Shown: in pieces, positions 46,766 through 58,546 of the stretch
Layout: each line of letters opens with the position of its first letter
Numbering within the stretch: position 1 is the stretch's first letter
From: Rhizomys pruinosus
Taxonomy: Eukaryota; Chordata; Mammalia; Rodentia; Spalacidae
Length of the DNA stretch: 64,000 nucleotides
Assembly: GCA_009823505.1 (NCBI GenBank)
Contig: VZQC01012262.1
Span: 934,723 to 998,722, forward strand
Reading direction: 5' to 3'
The notes under the pieces: generated by a model
Databases searched by the model: none
Told to the model about the DNA's origin: nothing
The model's input: only the letters and a program-made list of their open reading frames with translations
Translations under genes and position numbers: made by a program

Positions 46766-47521
46766 GTAAATCGAATCTTTAAACGTATATTGCAGTGGGA
46801 GATTTGTTTTATTCTTCTAAATGCTCTTTCTGTTTTGTTTAGAAATTGGATTTCTAAACAGTTTGAGAATACAGTGTTCTTATTATATAACATTAAATGA
46901 GTTTTGAAGGCATTCTGCTCCAAGGGTCCTTAATTATTTACTAATATCCTCGATTACTCGTTACTTATTCTTTCCAGAAAATATGAGGTCTTGGGCTTTT
47001 TTTCCTTTTATTGTTAGCTTCAGAAGTTGAAGGTGTAGTAGGGCCGGTGTAGTGGATCCACAGGGAAAAGCAGTTGTTGCCAAGTGTGGTGACCTGAATT
47101 TAATTTTAATCTCAGGAACTCAAATGACTGAAGGAGAAAACTAACTCCTAAAAGTTATCCCCCGACCTCTGAATGCGTGCCCTGGTACACATCCACACCT
47201 GCAGGCACTATGTAAATAAATGAAAATAACCAGTTTTAAAAATCTAAAGTTGATGCATCTGTGTGTTTTTCATGTATAATCTTACTGAATGGTTTTCTTA
47301 CTCCTCACGGTAGATATTCCATTAGGTACCAACAGCAGCAGTTTCTATAATAATACATCCCATTTTAAGAAAGTAAAGTTAAAAGAAAGAAGTTTGAGAC
47401 TGTCGTCATTCCAGAATTTTCATTATTGGATTGCTTCTGGATTGTTATTGGATGCTTATTCTGGATAGTTTCTTTCACCTAAAGAAAGTGTGCATTTTTT
47501 TCAAGACTGAATTAGTTTAAG

Positions 47522-47957
47522 CTTGGTCTGGTAGTGTACACTTGTCCTAGTCCCCAGACAGTGGAGACAGGAGTTCAAGGCCAGTCTAAGCTACATACTG
47601 AATTCAAGGCCAGTGTAGGCCTTGTCTCAAAAACCAAACAAAACAAAACAAAAAAGCAAGCAAAGAATGAGTTAGGTTAGTGTTGCTAGGTATTGTGATT
47701 GAAGAATTTAAAATGGAAGAGTCCATCTGTCCAGTATTGCCTCAGTTCTTTAGGTAAGAGGCCACTGTGTATATTAGTATCATTGTGCTTCTTGGAGATT
47801 TTTTTTTTGTCTTTTGAGACAGGGTCTCCCTTTAGTCCCAGCCGGCCTGGAGCTTGCTATGCAGATCAGGCTGCCCTTGAACTCACAGAGATCTGCCTGC
47901 CTCTGCCTCTGCCTCCAGAGTCCTGGGATTAAAGGTGTGCACCACCATGCTGGGCTG
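47522..47957. repeat. Diverged B1 (+) and B1 (-)
   Basis: B1-like sense element at 47522-47650 (gcttggtctggtagtgtaca), then a minus-strand B1 at 47803-47957 with a duplicated ctctgcctctgcc stretch. Confidence 0.8.
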
Positions 47958-48103
47958 CACAAATAATTTTTTTAAGGTTAACTTTTGACTTAATTATATG
48001 CTTCCAAATAGAACTTTTAATTTTTTTTAGTATATAAAGATGTTACAGTATTAAAATAGATTTACATGCCTACTCATACTGACCATGTACCTGTTTATTC
48101 TAG

Positions 48104-48196
48104 TTTTTAAATATTTGGCTGAAAAATATCTACAAAAGCTCAAACAACAAATAGCAGAAGATCCAGAAGTAACACATTCAAGTAGTAACAAAATTG
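48104..48196 (+). CDS. RAB23: RAB23 coding exon 5 of 6
   Basis: Acceptor ttctag ends at 48103; donor gtaagt starts at 48197. The 93 bases encode VFKYLAEKYLQKLKQQIAED and on to PEVTHSSSNKI (residues 161-191), the last GTPase helix and the start of the long C-terminal tail. Phase 1 on both sides. Confidence 0.96.
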
Positions 48197-48302
48197 GTAA
48201 GTACTCAAGAAATTTCAGCCCATTTTACCTGGTACTTACTCTCTACTCCTTATTATACTTTAAAAAATGTGTAATGTGCTCATTTCTTTTAAATACTACT
48301 TA

Positions 48303-49345
48303 AGCCAGGCGTGGTGGCACACGCCTTTAGTCCTAGCAGTTGGGAGGCAGAGGCAAGAGGATCTCTGTGAGTTCAAGAGTTCAAGGCCAGCCTGGAATAC
48401 AGAGTGAGTTCCAGGACAGCTAGGGGCTACAGGGAGACCCTGTCTCAAAAAAAAAAAGAAAAAAAAAATACATATATATATATATATCATTATTTAAAGG
48501 TGTTAGTTCAGTGATTACTAATCTCAATTTCAGCTCTCCACCTTATCTTATTTTTTTTTTTTTTTTTTTTTTTTTTGTCTTTTTGAGACCCCCCCCCCAG
48601 CTGACCTTGAACTCGGCATGTAGACCAGGCTGCCCTCAAACTCACAGAGATCTGCCTGACTCTGCCTCCCTAGTGCTGGGATTAGAGGTGTACACCATCA
48701 AGCCTAGCTGGGATCAGATCTTTTATTAGGATCTGTTACTACTGAATTTTCTAATCCACTTGATGTAATAAAGACAACAGACCTGTCATTTGAGCTGGAG
48801 AAATGGCTCAGTGGCTAAGAGCACTGCCTGTTCTTGCAGAAGAACCACGTTCAGTTCCCAGCACCCACATGGCAGCTAACAGCTGTCCATAACTTCCAGG
48901 GAATTCAGTACCCTGTTCTGACTTCCACAGGCACTGTACAACGTGGGTGTACTTGGGTACATACAAGCAGTACACTCATACACATAAAATAAAAAATAAT
49001 AAAATATTAAAAATAGACCTGTAGACCTGCCTGTCATTCTATAAATGAATGTGTAACACTTGTTCTGAGTCTGTACTTGTACTTCCTCTTTTTTTTCCTT
49101 TACCATCTTGTTACCTATCACTGATTGTTTTTCTTTCACATGTTAAACACTAGCAAAACTAGTAGTTCCTCAAGAGTGTGTGGTTCTGTTTCAGAGTAAC
49201 TGACCTTGAGTTTCATTTTGATTTCATTTTGAGACAGTGTCTCACTTTGTAGCCCTGGCTGGCCTAAAACTCACAGATGTCCCCCTGCCTCTGCCTCCTG
49301 CGTGCTGGGATTAAGACCATGCTGCATCACCATGTCTGGCTGACT
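48303..49345. repeat. SINE cluster: B1 (+), B1 (-), B2/B3 (+), B1 (-)
   Basis: B1 plus at 48303-48470, ending in A-rich and TA microsatellite sequence (48468-48487); B1 minus at 48550-48712 with a C-run; B2/B3 plus at 48790-49015; diverged B1 minus at 49215-49345. 49345-50140 shows no feature. Confidence 0.85.
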
Positions 49346-50139
49346 GTGCATTTTGTCTTCCTTAAGAGATGAGAGCCATGCTTGCAAGTTACCATGCTTC
49401 TGTGTAGTCTGATAAACACTTTGTGTCTGTGTTATAACCTCTCATTACATTCACATTCATAAAACACTTAATCTTTCCCTGGTTCTGGCTTTTTCCTCAT
49501 TTTCCTGTCTTTATTGCTTATCTTGCCAGATACCTTGTGAAACAAGATGGGGCTTTTGCACAGTAAATGGTCTGGTGTGGTCTCTTAGCCCCCTCTCGTC
49601 TTCTTCCAGTCTGCTTCCCACTGATGTGCAGGGACATCCTTCCTTTGCATGTGTGAAGTCTCTTGCTCCACTGTTACCACGTGCATCCCATCTTCTGGTT
49701 CCCTCAGAGATGATTCTTCCAGTGTTTTCTTTTCTCTTTTGCTCTTTTATTTTTTTCTATGGGAAATTACCTCTCCCACCTCGTGTCAGGGAACTCTTCA
49801 TTCTTCAAGGACTGTCTAGAAAGCTTTCTTAGCTGTCTGTGGAGCTGAAGCCTCTCTCCATGCTTTTCCTCTCATACAACAGCAATCTAAGTCCAGACTT
49901 GCAGGCATGTCCAGTTTTTTTGACCTTTGCAAAAGTACGTTGTCATCTACAAAGTTCATGCTCAAAAATCAGGGAGTTCACTTAGAAAAAAAGAAAAAAA
50001 AACTCACATTTTTAATTAAGTTTAGGATTTTGTGTTGGGCTATATTCATAGCTCTACTTAGCCTCTTGTGAGTTGCGGGTTGGACACACTTGGTAGAGCA
50101 TTGACAAATACACAGTTCCACCTTTTGCACGTAATTTTT

Positions 50140-50340
50140 AAAATTTTATGTGTTCTCCTGAACGTAAGTTAAGTGCACCTGTGCGTGGAATGCCTGCAGA
50201 GGCCAGAAGAGGTCATTGAATCCCCTGGAATTAGAGTTACAGAAGATTGTTAGGTGCCTTGTTGGTGCTAGGAACCAAACCTGGGTCCTCTGGAAGAACA
50301 GGCAGTGCTCTTAACTGCTGAATCATCTCATCAGCCCCAC
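50140..50340 (-). repeat. B3-type SINE
   Basis: Minus-strand B3-like element (ggtcattgaatcccctggaa, gctcttaactgctgaatcat). A short B1 fragment follows on the plus strand at about 50415-50470. Confidence 0.7.
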
Positions 50341-50951
50341 TTATTTCTTATAAATTGAATGTAATCAGACTTGGATCTGTGTTTCCTTTCTGGCATTGGA
50401 CATAACATGTTTTGCCTGAGCATGGTGGCAGGAGGGTCAGACTAGGCCACATAGCAAGACCTTGTCTTCAAACCCAAACGCTCTACTGTCCTGTATTATC
50501 AGTTATTCGTGTATTGTATTATCTTACAAACTTCTTTGGGCAAAAGCTGGTCTTCAACATCTTTGTATCCTTGACAGTGTCTCTATCTGGATGGAGTTTT
50601 GTGTATTGTGAATGCTAAATAGTTAATGGATTCAAAGTTACCTTTTGCAAACAGCATATTTCAGGATGGAAACTATGATAATAAATGAACATTGATTCTT
50701 TTTTAGTTGAGCTCACTACTTTGATTGTGAAAGTTTAGCTTCAAGGTGCAGAGTAATGGGGTAGGTAGTAGTGATCACACAACACTATGCTAAGTACTTA
50801 AAATGGTTAAGATAGTGTTTGTATTCCACTACAATAAAGAAACAACTTCAGGTATTTGAAAAATCTTCTAATTTTACTGTAATAATCTGTACAGGACATG
50901 TAATCTTGAGCTGTGTCTGAGTCATTCTCTGTTTTCTCCCAATTCGTACAG

Positions 50952-51091
50952 GTGTCTTTAATACGTCAGGTGGAAGTCACCTGGGTCAGAATTCAAGTAC
51001 CCTTAATGGTGGAGACATCATCAATCTTAGACCTAACAAACAAAGGACGAAGAGAAACAGAAATCCTTTTAGCAGCTGTAGCATACCCTAA
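50952..51091 (+). CDS. RAB23: RAB23 coding exon 6 of 6 (C-terminal tail, CaaX-type end)
   Basis: Acceptor gtacag ends at 50951; stop TAA at 51089-51091. It encodes the tail GVFNTSGGSHLGQNSSTLNG and on to NPFSSCSIP. The final CSIP (residues 234-237) has the single-cysteine CaaX form; human RAB23 ends CSVP, unlike most Rabs with two cysteines. NTSGGSH differs from human NASVRSH, showing the tail evolves faster than the GTPase core. Confidence 0.97.
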
Positions 51092-54000
51092 AGCGTTTTA
51101 GGGAGGAAAAAGCTGAGTTACATTGTGCAGTTCACTAAGAAACACACCCAGCTGTCATGGTATGATACAAGACTTTGCACTTAATGGCTCTCTGAAAGCT
51201 GACAGATTCAAATGTTGCTCTAAAGTGCTTCTCGGAATGTAGAGTGAGACCTCTGGTGGAAAATGACTGCCCTGTGGACTCATAATAGATTTTACATTAG
51301 ACGAAGCATCTCCTGTTTTGAAAGAAACACTATGAGAAATGTCAAAAACAGGTTTTGCTGAATTTTAAATGCTAAAAACAAAAATGGAATGCCTAAATGT
51401 AATGGTATAGATCTTATTATTACAGACCAAGGACAGATAGCAAGCTTTTTGTGAAATCGGCCATCTAGTTTTCTTGAAAGTAGTGTTCAATCTGAATTCT
51501 TTAAAAAAAGTACTGAAAGATAAGCTCTCAGTTTTGCCAGACTGCACTCGTGTGTGTATTGGCAGTGTTCCTTGTGCAATATCTGTGAAGTGTAGAATGT
51601 GCAAGTCAGCATGCAGATACCTGGTTTGTGTAAATTGAAGGTATATGTGGTATTTAAGGATATGTAGATTTTTATTAATTCACTCATAAAACCATTTTAC
51701 ATTGCATATGTTTCTATTCTCAAATGAGAAATTCCAAACATATTTTGCAAAACAAGCTTGGACTTAAAATGTGCTGTGTGCCAAGAATACCACATCTAAT
51801 TTTTACAGTGCTTTCCTATCAATTTATATTGTTTATAGTATCTTTTAAAAGTAGTTTTCTTCTCTGACTGCATAAGTAAAGGAGGAATATGAACATATTA
51901 ACGCTGAGGCATCTCCCTAGTGAGAGTTCTTGCAGCGTCTTTGCGTGGCCACTGTAGCATGGTGAGGCCCTTTGTCCTAAGTTAGCCACATCCCCAGTGC
52001 GCTCAGCACCTCCGCAGCCGCCCAGGAGGCCCTGTGAAGAGCAGCTGCACATCTCGCCCCTGCTGCTGCTGACCAGGAACCCAGCTTTGAACTTCTGAGA
52101 TTCCAGTAACCATTTTTAAAATGTACCAAAGACTATCTTTGGCCTAATCCAACTGTGGGTTTTATAACGCCTTGCAACTCTAAAGCTCCCTTCTGTTTAC
52201 ACATTTTTGTATCCTATTTTAAGATTATTGCTTAAACATTTCTGTGGCCTTTGGTTTATGTGGCACTTTATCAAAAGCTCTGTCAGTACCATATACAAAC
52301 ATTTTTTAAAAGAAATGACCGAAAATGTAAATGATGTTTGTAAATTTTTTGAGTTGAGACAGTAGGGTTTCAGAGAGATAATTTCATGAACTATGTTAAA
52401 ACTGATTATCCTCCATCAAGTTTTGTTTTTAAGGTCTAGAGAACCATTTTCAACATTCCTGGTTTTCACTGGACTTGAAAATATATAAAAATTACTCTTA
52501 TTGAGAAATGTGCTATGAAGTTGTTTTCCATTATTTTTACTAAAATATAAAATCTTCATGTGTGTCTCTGGTACTTTTTAATTAAGCTTTCCCTTTGTAC
52601 CACCTTCGTCCTTTTATCCAGATTTATGTTGGGAATGTAGTAGAACTCACTGCTATGTCTTTGTTATGTCTTCAAGAGTGAATGCTTTCTTTTTACAATA
52701 TTGAAATAGTCTGGCATTGTCCATCTCCAAGTAATATAAATGTTTGGTTTTACATAGTCAGGTGTCATCACTCCCATTGCCGGCAGTGGGACGAGAGCTG
52801 GGAGAAACTCAGTTCCCAGCCACGGCTGCCCAGCCCTGGACACCTGCCGTGATTCATCTTTTTTACTCTCTTGAAATACAATCCCTTTAATTTTTGCACA
52901 AAATATATTTTGAGGCAGATAATCTTAATGCTCTTTTTTTAAAAAGTCAGTCATTTTATAATTTTTATATTCACTCAATATATGTGGGTAAAGAAGTATC
53001 CAGTGTTTAATGATGGTTGTAGTTCCCTTAATATTTGTAATATAATTTTATGTTCTTGATTTTACCCTTTTCTTTTATAAGAACAGGTCTTTGTTTCACA
53101 TTTTAATTTTTACTTTGTATTGCTATATTTTACACCTAACCATAAATATAAGTAGGTCTGAAAATAAGCCACAAGTAATATTCATTTATTAATTTATCAA
53201 TTCTAAAAATTTTTAAAGTCACATTTTTTTGTGACCATTAATTTTTTTAGAGTACTTTTAATATGAAGTTCTAGTGTAACCATGGATGATGCTAAACAAA
53301 ACCTTGCCCACAACTTTAGATCATTGTACAATTGTGCTCTAATTTACTTTTCACATTGTCACCAGTTTTTAGTATACAGACATGTAGCTATGAAATAACT
53401 GCCATATTTCAGAGTTCCTCAGGCTTTCTTTTCCTTTTTCAATCTCTGCCTATGAATTAGATTATGAAATACTGCATATAGGCATTCAAATAAAAGCGGG
53501 TTAAGGATGGGGCTGGAGAGATGGCTCAGCAGTTAAGAGCACTGACTGCTCTTGTAGAGGACCTGAGTTCGATTCCTAGCACCCACATGGTGGCTAAGAA
53601 CCGTCTTTAACTCCAGTTCCAGGGGAATCCTATGCCCTCTTCTGACCTCCGCAGCATTGCATGACACGGGTGCACCAACCTACATGCAGACAGTACACTC
53701 ATACACATAAAAAGTAATTAAAAAAAATTTTTAAAAAGCAGGTTAAGGAATCTCCTTTTGATCTGCTCACTGTTAATAGCACACATGTAGTTTCTCAAAA
53801 TAAAGCAGCTAACACTACCAAAAAGAGGACAAATGACTTTCCTCCCTGTGGAGAGAATTACATGGTTGCTTCAGAGTTGTCAAGACAGTGCTTAGAAAGA
53901 ACTCAGTGACACATACCCCCCGTGCCTGTGACTTAGAGGCCTTGTCTAAAACCCTTAGGATGAGGAGTTGGCCTTAGAACCTGGTGTCTCAAAATGTTGT

Positions 54001-54500
54001 ACTCTTGTAATGTAAGATGTTGTTAGTTATAAGAATCCTTTTCAAAACCTTTGGAATGTTTCAGGTAGCCTGCAGAAGTGCTCTCAGAAATGAATCATGA
54101 TGTGTCCCTCTCTGAAACACATGAACCAGCAGGGTGAGAGCTTTCTTGGCACCATAGCCATTTGATGAATAGGTGGCTTCATTAATTTAACAGTTTATTG
54201 TGAACACTGTCACTCTTAAGGGTGTCACATATGAAACTTACACATCTGTCCTACAAGTGAGTTTATTTGCAGATAGCTTAATAAAACCACAATGGACTCC
54301 GAAATGCCCACCCACCGAGCTCCCAGGTGACTGACCTGGCTGACGTGCTCTGTTACTGCTCACTTTCTGCTGTCTCTTGAAATATCTAGAGTAGGATGTT
54401 GAAAAATGGTATTTTACAAATAAAAACTGTGGATTAAATGAAAAACTTAACCCCTTCTATATTTTTGTTACTAATAAATGCTTTTGTAAATTTGAATGGA
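51092..54500 (+). other. RAB23: RAB23 3' untranslated region
   Basis: AT-rich sequence runs from the stop codon without recognisable genes. Candidate polyadenylation signals AATAAA are seen at about 53490 (just before a B2), 54419 and 54473. The last two, close together, are the best end. Which is used cannot be told from sequence. Confidence 0.6.
53508..53730 (+). repeat. B2 SINE in the RAB23 3' UTR
   Basis: Full sense B2 from ggggctggagagatggctca to ctcatacacataaaaagtaa. The flanks gcgggttaaggatg and gcaggttaaggaat are the target-site duplication. It is in the transcript's sense orientation and directly follows an AATAAA. Confidence 0.93.
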
Positions 54501-54684
54501 AAACTACTTATATGTATTCACATTGAGTGGTACTTATGCCCTTGGATTTAATTTTAAAAACACACTCGATTAAAATTTCAAGAAAGATGAATTCTAATCC
54601 AAAAATAAATGTGTTTCAGAGCTAGAATTTTGTGTGACGTGTGATGTGTATTACCAGTGTGCAGAGGAATACTAAATGTATAAT

Positions 54685-55182
54685 GGTTCAGGTGTGTGTC
54701 GCTCTGGCACATATAACGGTTCAGGTGTGTGTCACTCTGGCACGTATAACGGTGCAGGTGTATGTCGCTCTGGCATGTATAATGGTTCAGGTGTGTGTCA
54801 CTCTGGAACGTATAATGGTTCAGGTGTGTGTCGCTCTGGCACGTATAACGGTTCAGGTGTGTGTCACTCTGGCACGTATAACAGTTCAGGTGTGTGTCGC
54901 TCTGGCACGTATAATGGTTCAGGTGTGTGTCACTCTGGCACATATAATGGTTCAGGTGTGTGTCGCTCTGGCACGCATAACGATCGGTTCAGGTGTGTGT
55001 CGCTCTGGCACGCATAACGAACGGTTCAGGTGTGTGTCGCTCTGGCATGCATAACAGTTCAGGTGTGTGTCGCTCTGGCATGTATAACAGTTCAGGTGTG
55101 TGTCATTCTGGCATGTATAACGGTTCAGGTGTTTGTCACTCTGGCATGTATAACGGTTCAGGTGTGTGTCACTCTGGCATTG
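54685..55182. repeat. 33-bp minisatellite downstream of RAB23
   Basis: About 15 units of 33 bases (blocks ggttcaggtgtgtgtc and ctctggcacgtataac). In the first nine units cgctc and cactc alternate, making a 66-base two-unit repeat. Later units have small insertions (cgataacgatcgg-type, at about 54978 and 55018) and break the pattern. Because 33 is a multiple of three, open frames run through both strands; they are not genes. Confidence 0.95.
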
Positions 55183-55540
55183 GGAGGCTGAGTCAAGAGG
55201 ATCAGGAGTATACAGGCCAACCTTGGCTACATAGCAAGTTCTAGACCAGCCTGAGCTACATGAGACCGTGTCTCTAAAAGAAAAAAGTGTAATATGCCTT
55301 CTTTAAAAATCAAAATAACTGGGCTGAAGAGATGGGTCAGTGGTTAAGAGCACTGGCTGCTCTTGCAGAGTACTTGGGTTTGAGTCCCAGCACCCAGTGG
55401 CAGCTAACAACCACGTATAGCTCCATTCTAGGGGATCCGATGCCCTCTTCTGACCTCCATGGGCATCATGCGCACAACATGGATGCACTTAAAACACAAG
55501 CAGGCAATATACTCATACACATAACGGGAAAAAAAATCAA
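55183..55540 (+). repeat. B1 fragment and B3-type SINE
   Basis: A B1-like remnant at 55183-55285 starts directly at the end of the minisatellite (cattgggaggctgagtcaag). A B2/B3 follows at 55322-55540 (gagatgggtcagtggttaag, ctcatacacataacgg). Confidence 0.8.
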
Positions 55541-56306
55541 AATAACCAAACATTTCACATTTCAGATACTTTGCATACTGATATACTCATACTGTGCTCT
55601 CTGGTTATTTAATATAACCTAGTAGCATACTGCTTTAAATGATACGGCTCTAGGAGTATTTTGACTTGTTCTGAGGCTTTGGGCCCTCTGCTGTGTTCTG
55701 TGGTGGATTAGTGTAGTTCTACTTTATACCTCAGGCATTTCTTGGTACCCTGTCTTCCATATTTCCTCAGAAGATTATCACTATCTGGTCTGTATAGACT
55801 GGAGACCAGGAACTGAGCAGGGTAATAAATGATGCCCGCACTCTCTGCTGGTCAAGAGGTGGGATTGGCTGCTCATTGGCTCCATGCACAACTCTTTTGT
55901 CCATTTTTTTCATTTGCTTACTGTATGAGTAAATATGTATGGGTAGGAAGCTGTTAGGTTCATTCATGTCTTCACCGATCTTCTCCCCCCAAAGTCTCAG
56001 CTCTTTTTATCTTGTGTCATTAAAGTCTTGTGATATCTAGCCTTCAAAAATTGCATTATCGTTTAAACATACTTCATTCAGATAGATCACCACGTGTTAG
56101 TCGGTCATTTGAAAGGGACAGATGGACACACCATTCCTTCCTCAAATCTCTCTGCTTTTCAGATTGTCAAATACTCTGGTTGGTAAATTCTTACCCACTT
56201 TGTAGTTTTAAAATGGAAGAATTTCTAGACTGAAGTCCATGTCTGCACCGTGACTGCATAGCACTCACTTGGCCAGTGTACAAAATTAAGGGAGGGAGGC
56301 AGGGTG

Positions 56307-56485
56307 AATTAGGGGCTAGAGAGAGGGCTCATGGGTTAAGGGCATGCATTGCTCTTGCACAGACACTACAGTTCACTCTATGCTGGGCAGCTCACAACTT
56401 GCAGCAGCCCCAGTTCCATGAAAATCTGAGGCTCTGCGGGCTCCTGCACATATACTCCCCACACACAGATAATTAAAATAGGCTT
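56307..56485 (+). repeat. Old B3-type SINE
   Basis: Diverged sense element (ggggctagagagagggctca). 55540-56300 and 56490-57045 show no gene or clear repeat. Confidence 0.55.
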
Positions 56486-57049
56486 TTAAAAATATATTCC
56501 CCGGAGCATTCAGCAGGTGGGCACAGTTCACATTTGTTATTGCTAGTATTCACCTTCCCCTGCTCTGAAGGCCGTAGGAATTCTTTTAGTGGAAGGGTTC
56601 CACTAACATTAAAACACCCCAAGGGACAGTTTTGTATTTGTCCTAGTTTTAACTGTGCAGAATTTTCCCTGTGCCCTAAGTTGATGAATTTGAGTAGGCT
56701 TCTGTCAGCACCTCTGTAGATCCTGCTAGCTACCACATTACAGGGAGCCTGTCCTTAAAGGTAAAAGCAGGATTCAAGAAAAGCTAGTGCAGTGATGAGA
56801 ACAGTCCTGAGCAGCAGTGCTAACAAGGGACAGAGGGGCCTCTCCTAACATCGCACAGTATGTACAGTTGAGACAGCAAAGCATGTGCTGTAAATGGCCT
56901 GAAGCCCTGGGGCTTCAGAGGAATGCCCTTCCGCTGGAGACGCTACAGACCAGGAAGCCCAAGAGGACTGGAGATAGCAGGTCACAGCAAAGTCTGAGGT
57001 GAGAAGTCAGTGACCACCAGCAAAACTCCCACTGTGAATAATGAGAGAA

Positions 57050-57166
57050 GAGGGCTAGAGAGAAGACTCAGGGGTTAAGAGCACTTACTGCTCTTGTAGA
57101 AGTCAGTTCAGTTCATATATATATAATATATAATATATAATATATAATATATAATATATAATATAT
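57050..57166 (+). repeat. Truncated B2 head and AT-rich heptamer repeat at an assembly join
   Basis: A B2 head (gggctagagagaagactcag) stops at ttcagttcat, where an AT tract made of repeated TAATATA units begins. The tract ends in an N at 57167. Confidence 0.85.
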
Positions 57167-57167
57167 N
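57167..57167. other. Assembly join (single N)
   Basis: One N within an AT microsatellite. The sequences to left and right may not be truly adjacent. Confidence 0.9.
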
Positions 57168-57444
57168 ACTCTAACACTAGAGTTTGTTGTCTGACATTTT
57201 CAGAGATCTAGGCTAAAATGCCAATAGTACAATGGTAAAATCACAAGTTTTCTAATAGTTTTCACATTTCTGTAACACCTCTATATATCTTTACTATGTC
57301 AAGGGGACTGAAGATATGTAAACATTACTCGTATGGTACTATTCATTGCTAAATTAATGTGTTGGACAATTTATTCTCATTAAAAACATGGGTAATAGCA
57401 CATATCAAATACTAAAAATTGTCCCTCATTCTCAGAATACCTAA

Positions 57445-57729
<285 letters not shown>

Positions 57730-57744
57730 TGAGAGCTTTTTTTT

Positions 57745-57885
57745 TTTCCCCAGACAGGATCTCTCTGTAGCCCCAGCAGCCTGGAACTCACCATGTAGGC
57801 CAGCCTGACCTCAAATATCACAGAGATCCACCTGCTTCTGCCTCCCAAGTGCTGGGATTAAAAAGCCATCTCACACACTTGGCCA
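57745..57885 (-). repeat. B1 SINE
   Basis: Minus-strand B1 (caggatctctctgtagcccc, ccaagtgctgggattaaaa). Confidence 0.88.
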
Positions 57886-58099
57886 GCACTGTTTCCTGTT
57901 AGCAAGTGTTCTATAGAGTACTTTAAGAGGGTTTATTACATTGATCATCCTTGTTAGTAAACAAGTTAACTAAATTAAGGTGTTTTGTGTTTAAAAAAAT
58001 TAATGCCCAAGGCTAGAAAGAGTTCAGTGAAATGGATTCTTTTACTTACTGAGGACAATATAAATTGGTATCACTTATAAAAAAGTATGTTTTTAGGGC

Positions 58100-58545
58100 A
58101 TGAAAATGTATCATTTGGCCCAATGAACCTATTAATGGAAAAATATACAAAGAAGAATTAAAAACAAAGAATAAAGCTGTACATAGATATGTTATAGTCC
58201 TAGCAACAAGTTGGAAACAGCCCAGATGTCTAACAAGAGGCGGATGGAGTAGGTAAACTGCTGCAGGTGCATGAGCAGAGGGTTTAGGTTGGGAGACGGG
58301 TTCTCAAGCTAGCATTTAAAAGAAAAAAAAAAAGCAAGGTATATCACTGCTTGAGAGGTTGGGTAGATATGACTGTTCACAGTGGTAAAATAAAAGCCAG
58401 TTTTCTTGGGTTTTATGCCATGCTTCCGCATACATACAAAATACATGTTATGAGATTTATGAATGAACATGTATGCCTAAAAAACAGATCATGCAGGACA
58501 GCATTCTGCGAGCCTGCTTTTTATCCTTCCAAGCATGCTGTGTGG
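58100..58545 (+). mobile_element. Ancient LINE-1 fragment
   Basis: ttggaaacagcccagatgtc and the spaced blocks before it are typical of the mammalian L1 ORF2 3' end in sense orientation. It is diverged, and the coding frame is lost. Confidence 0.55.
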
Positions 58546-58546
58546 T

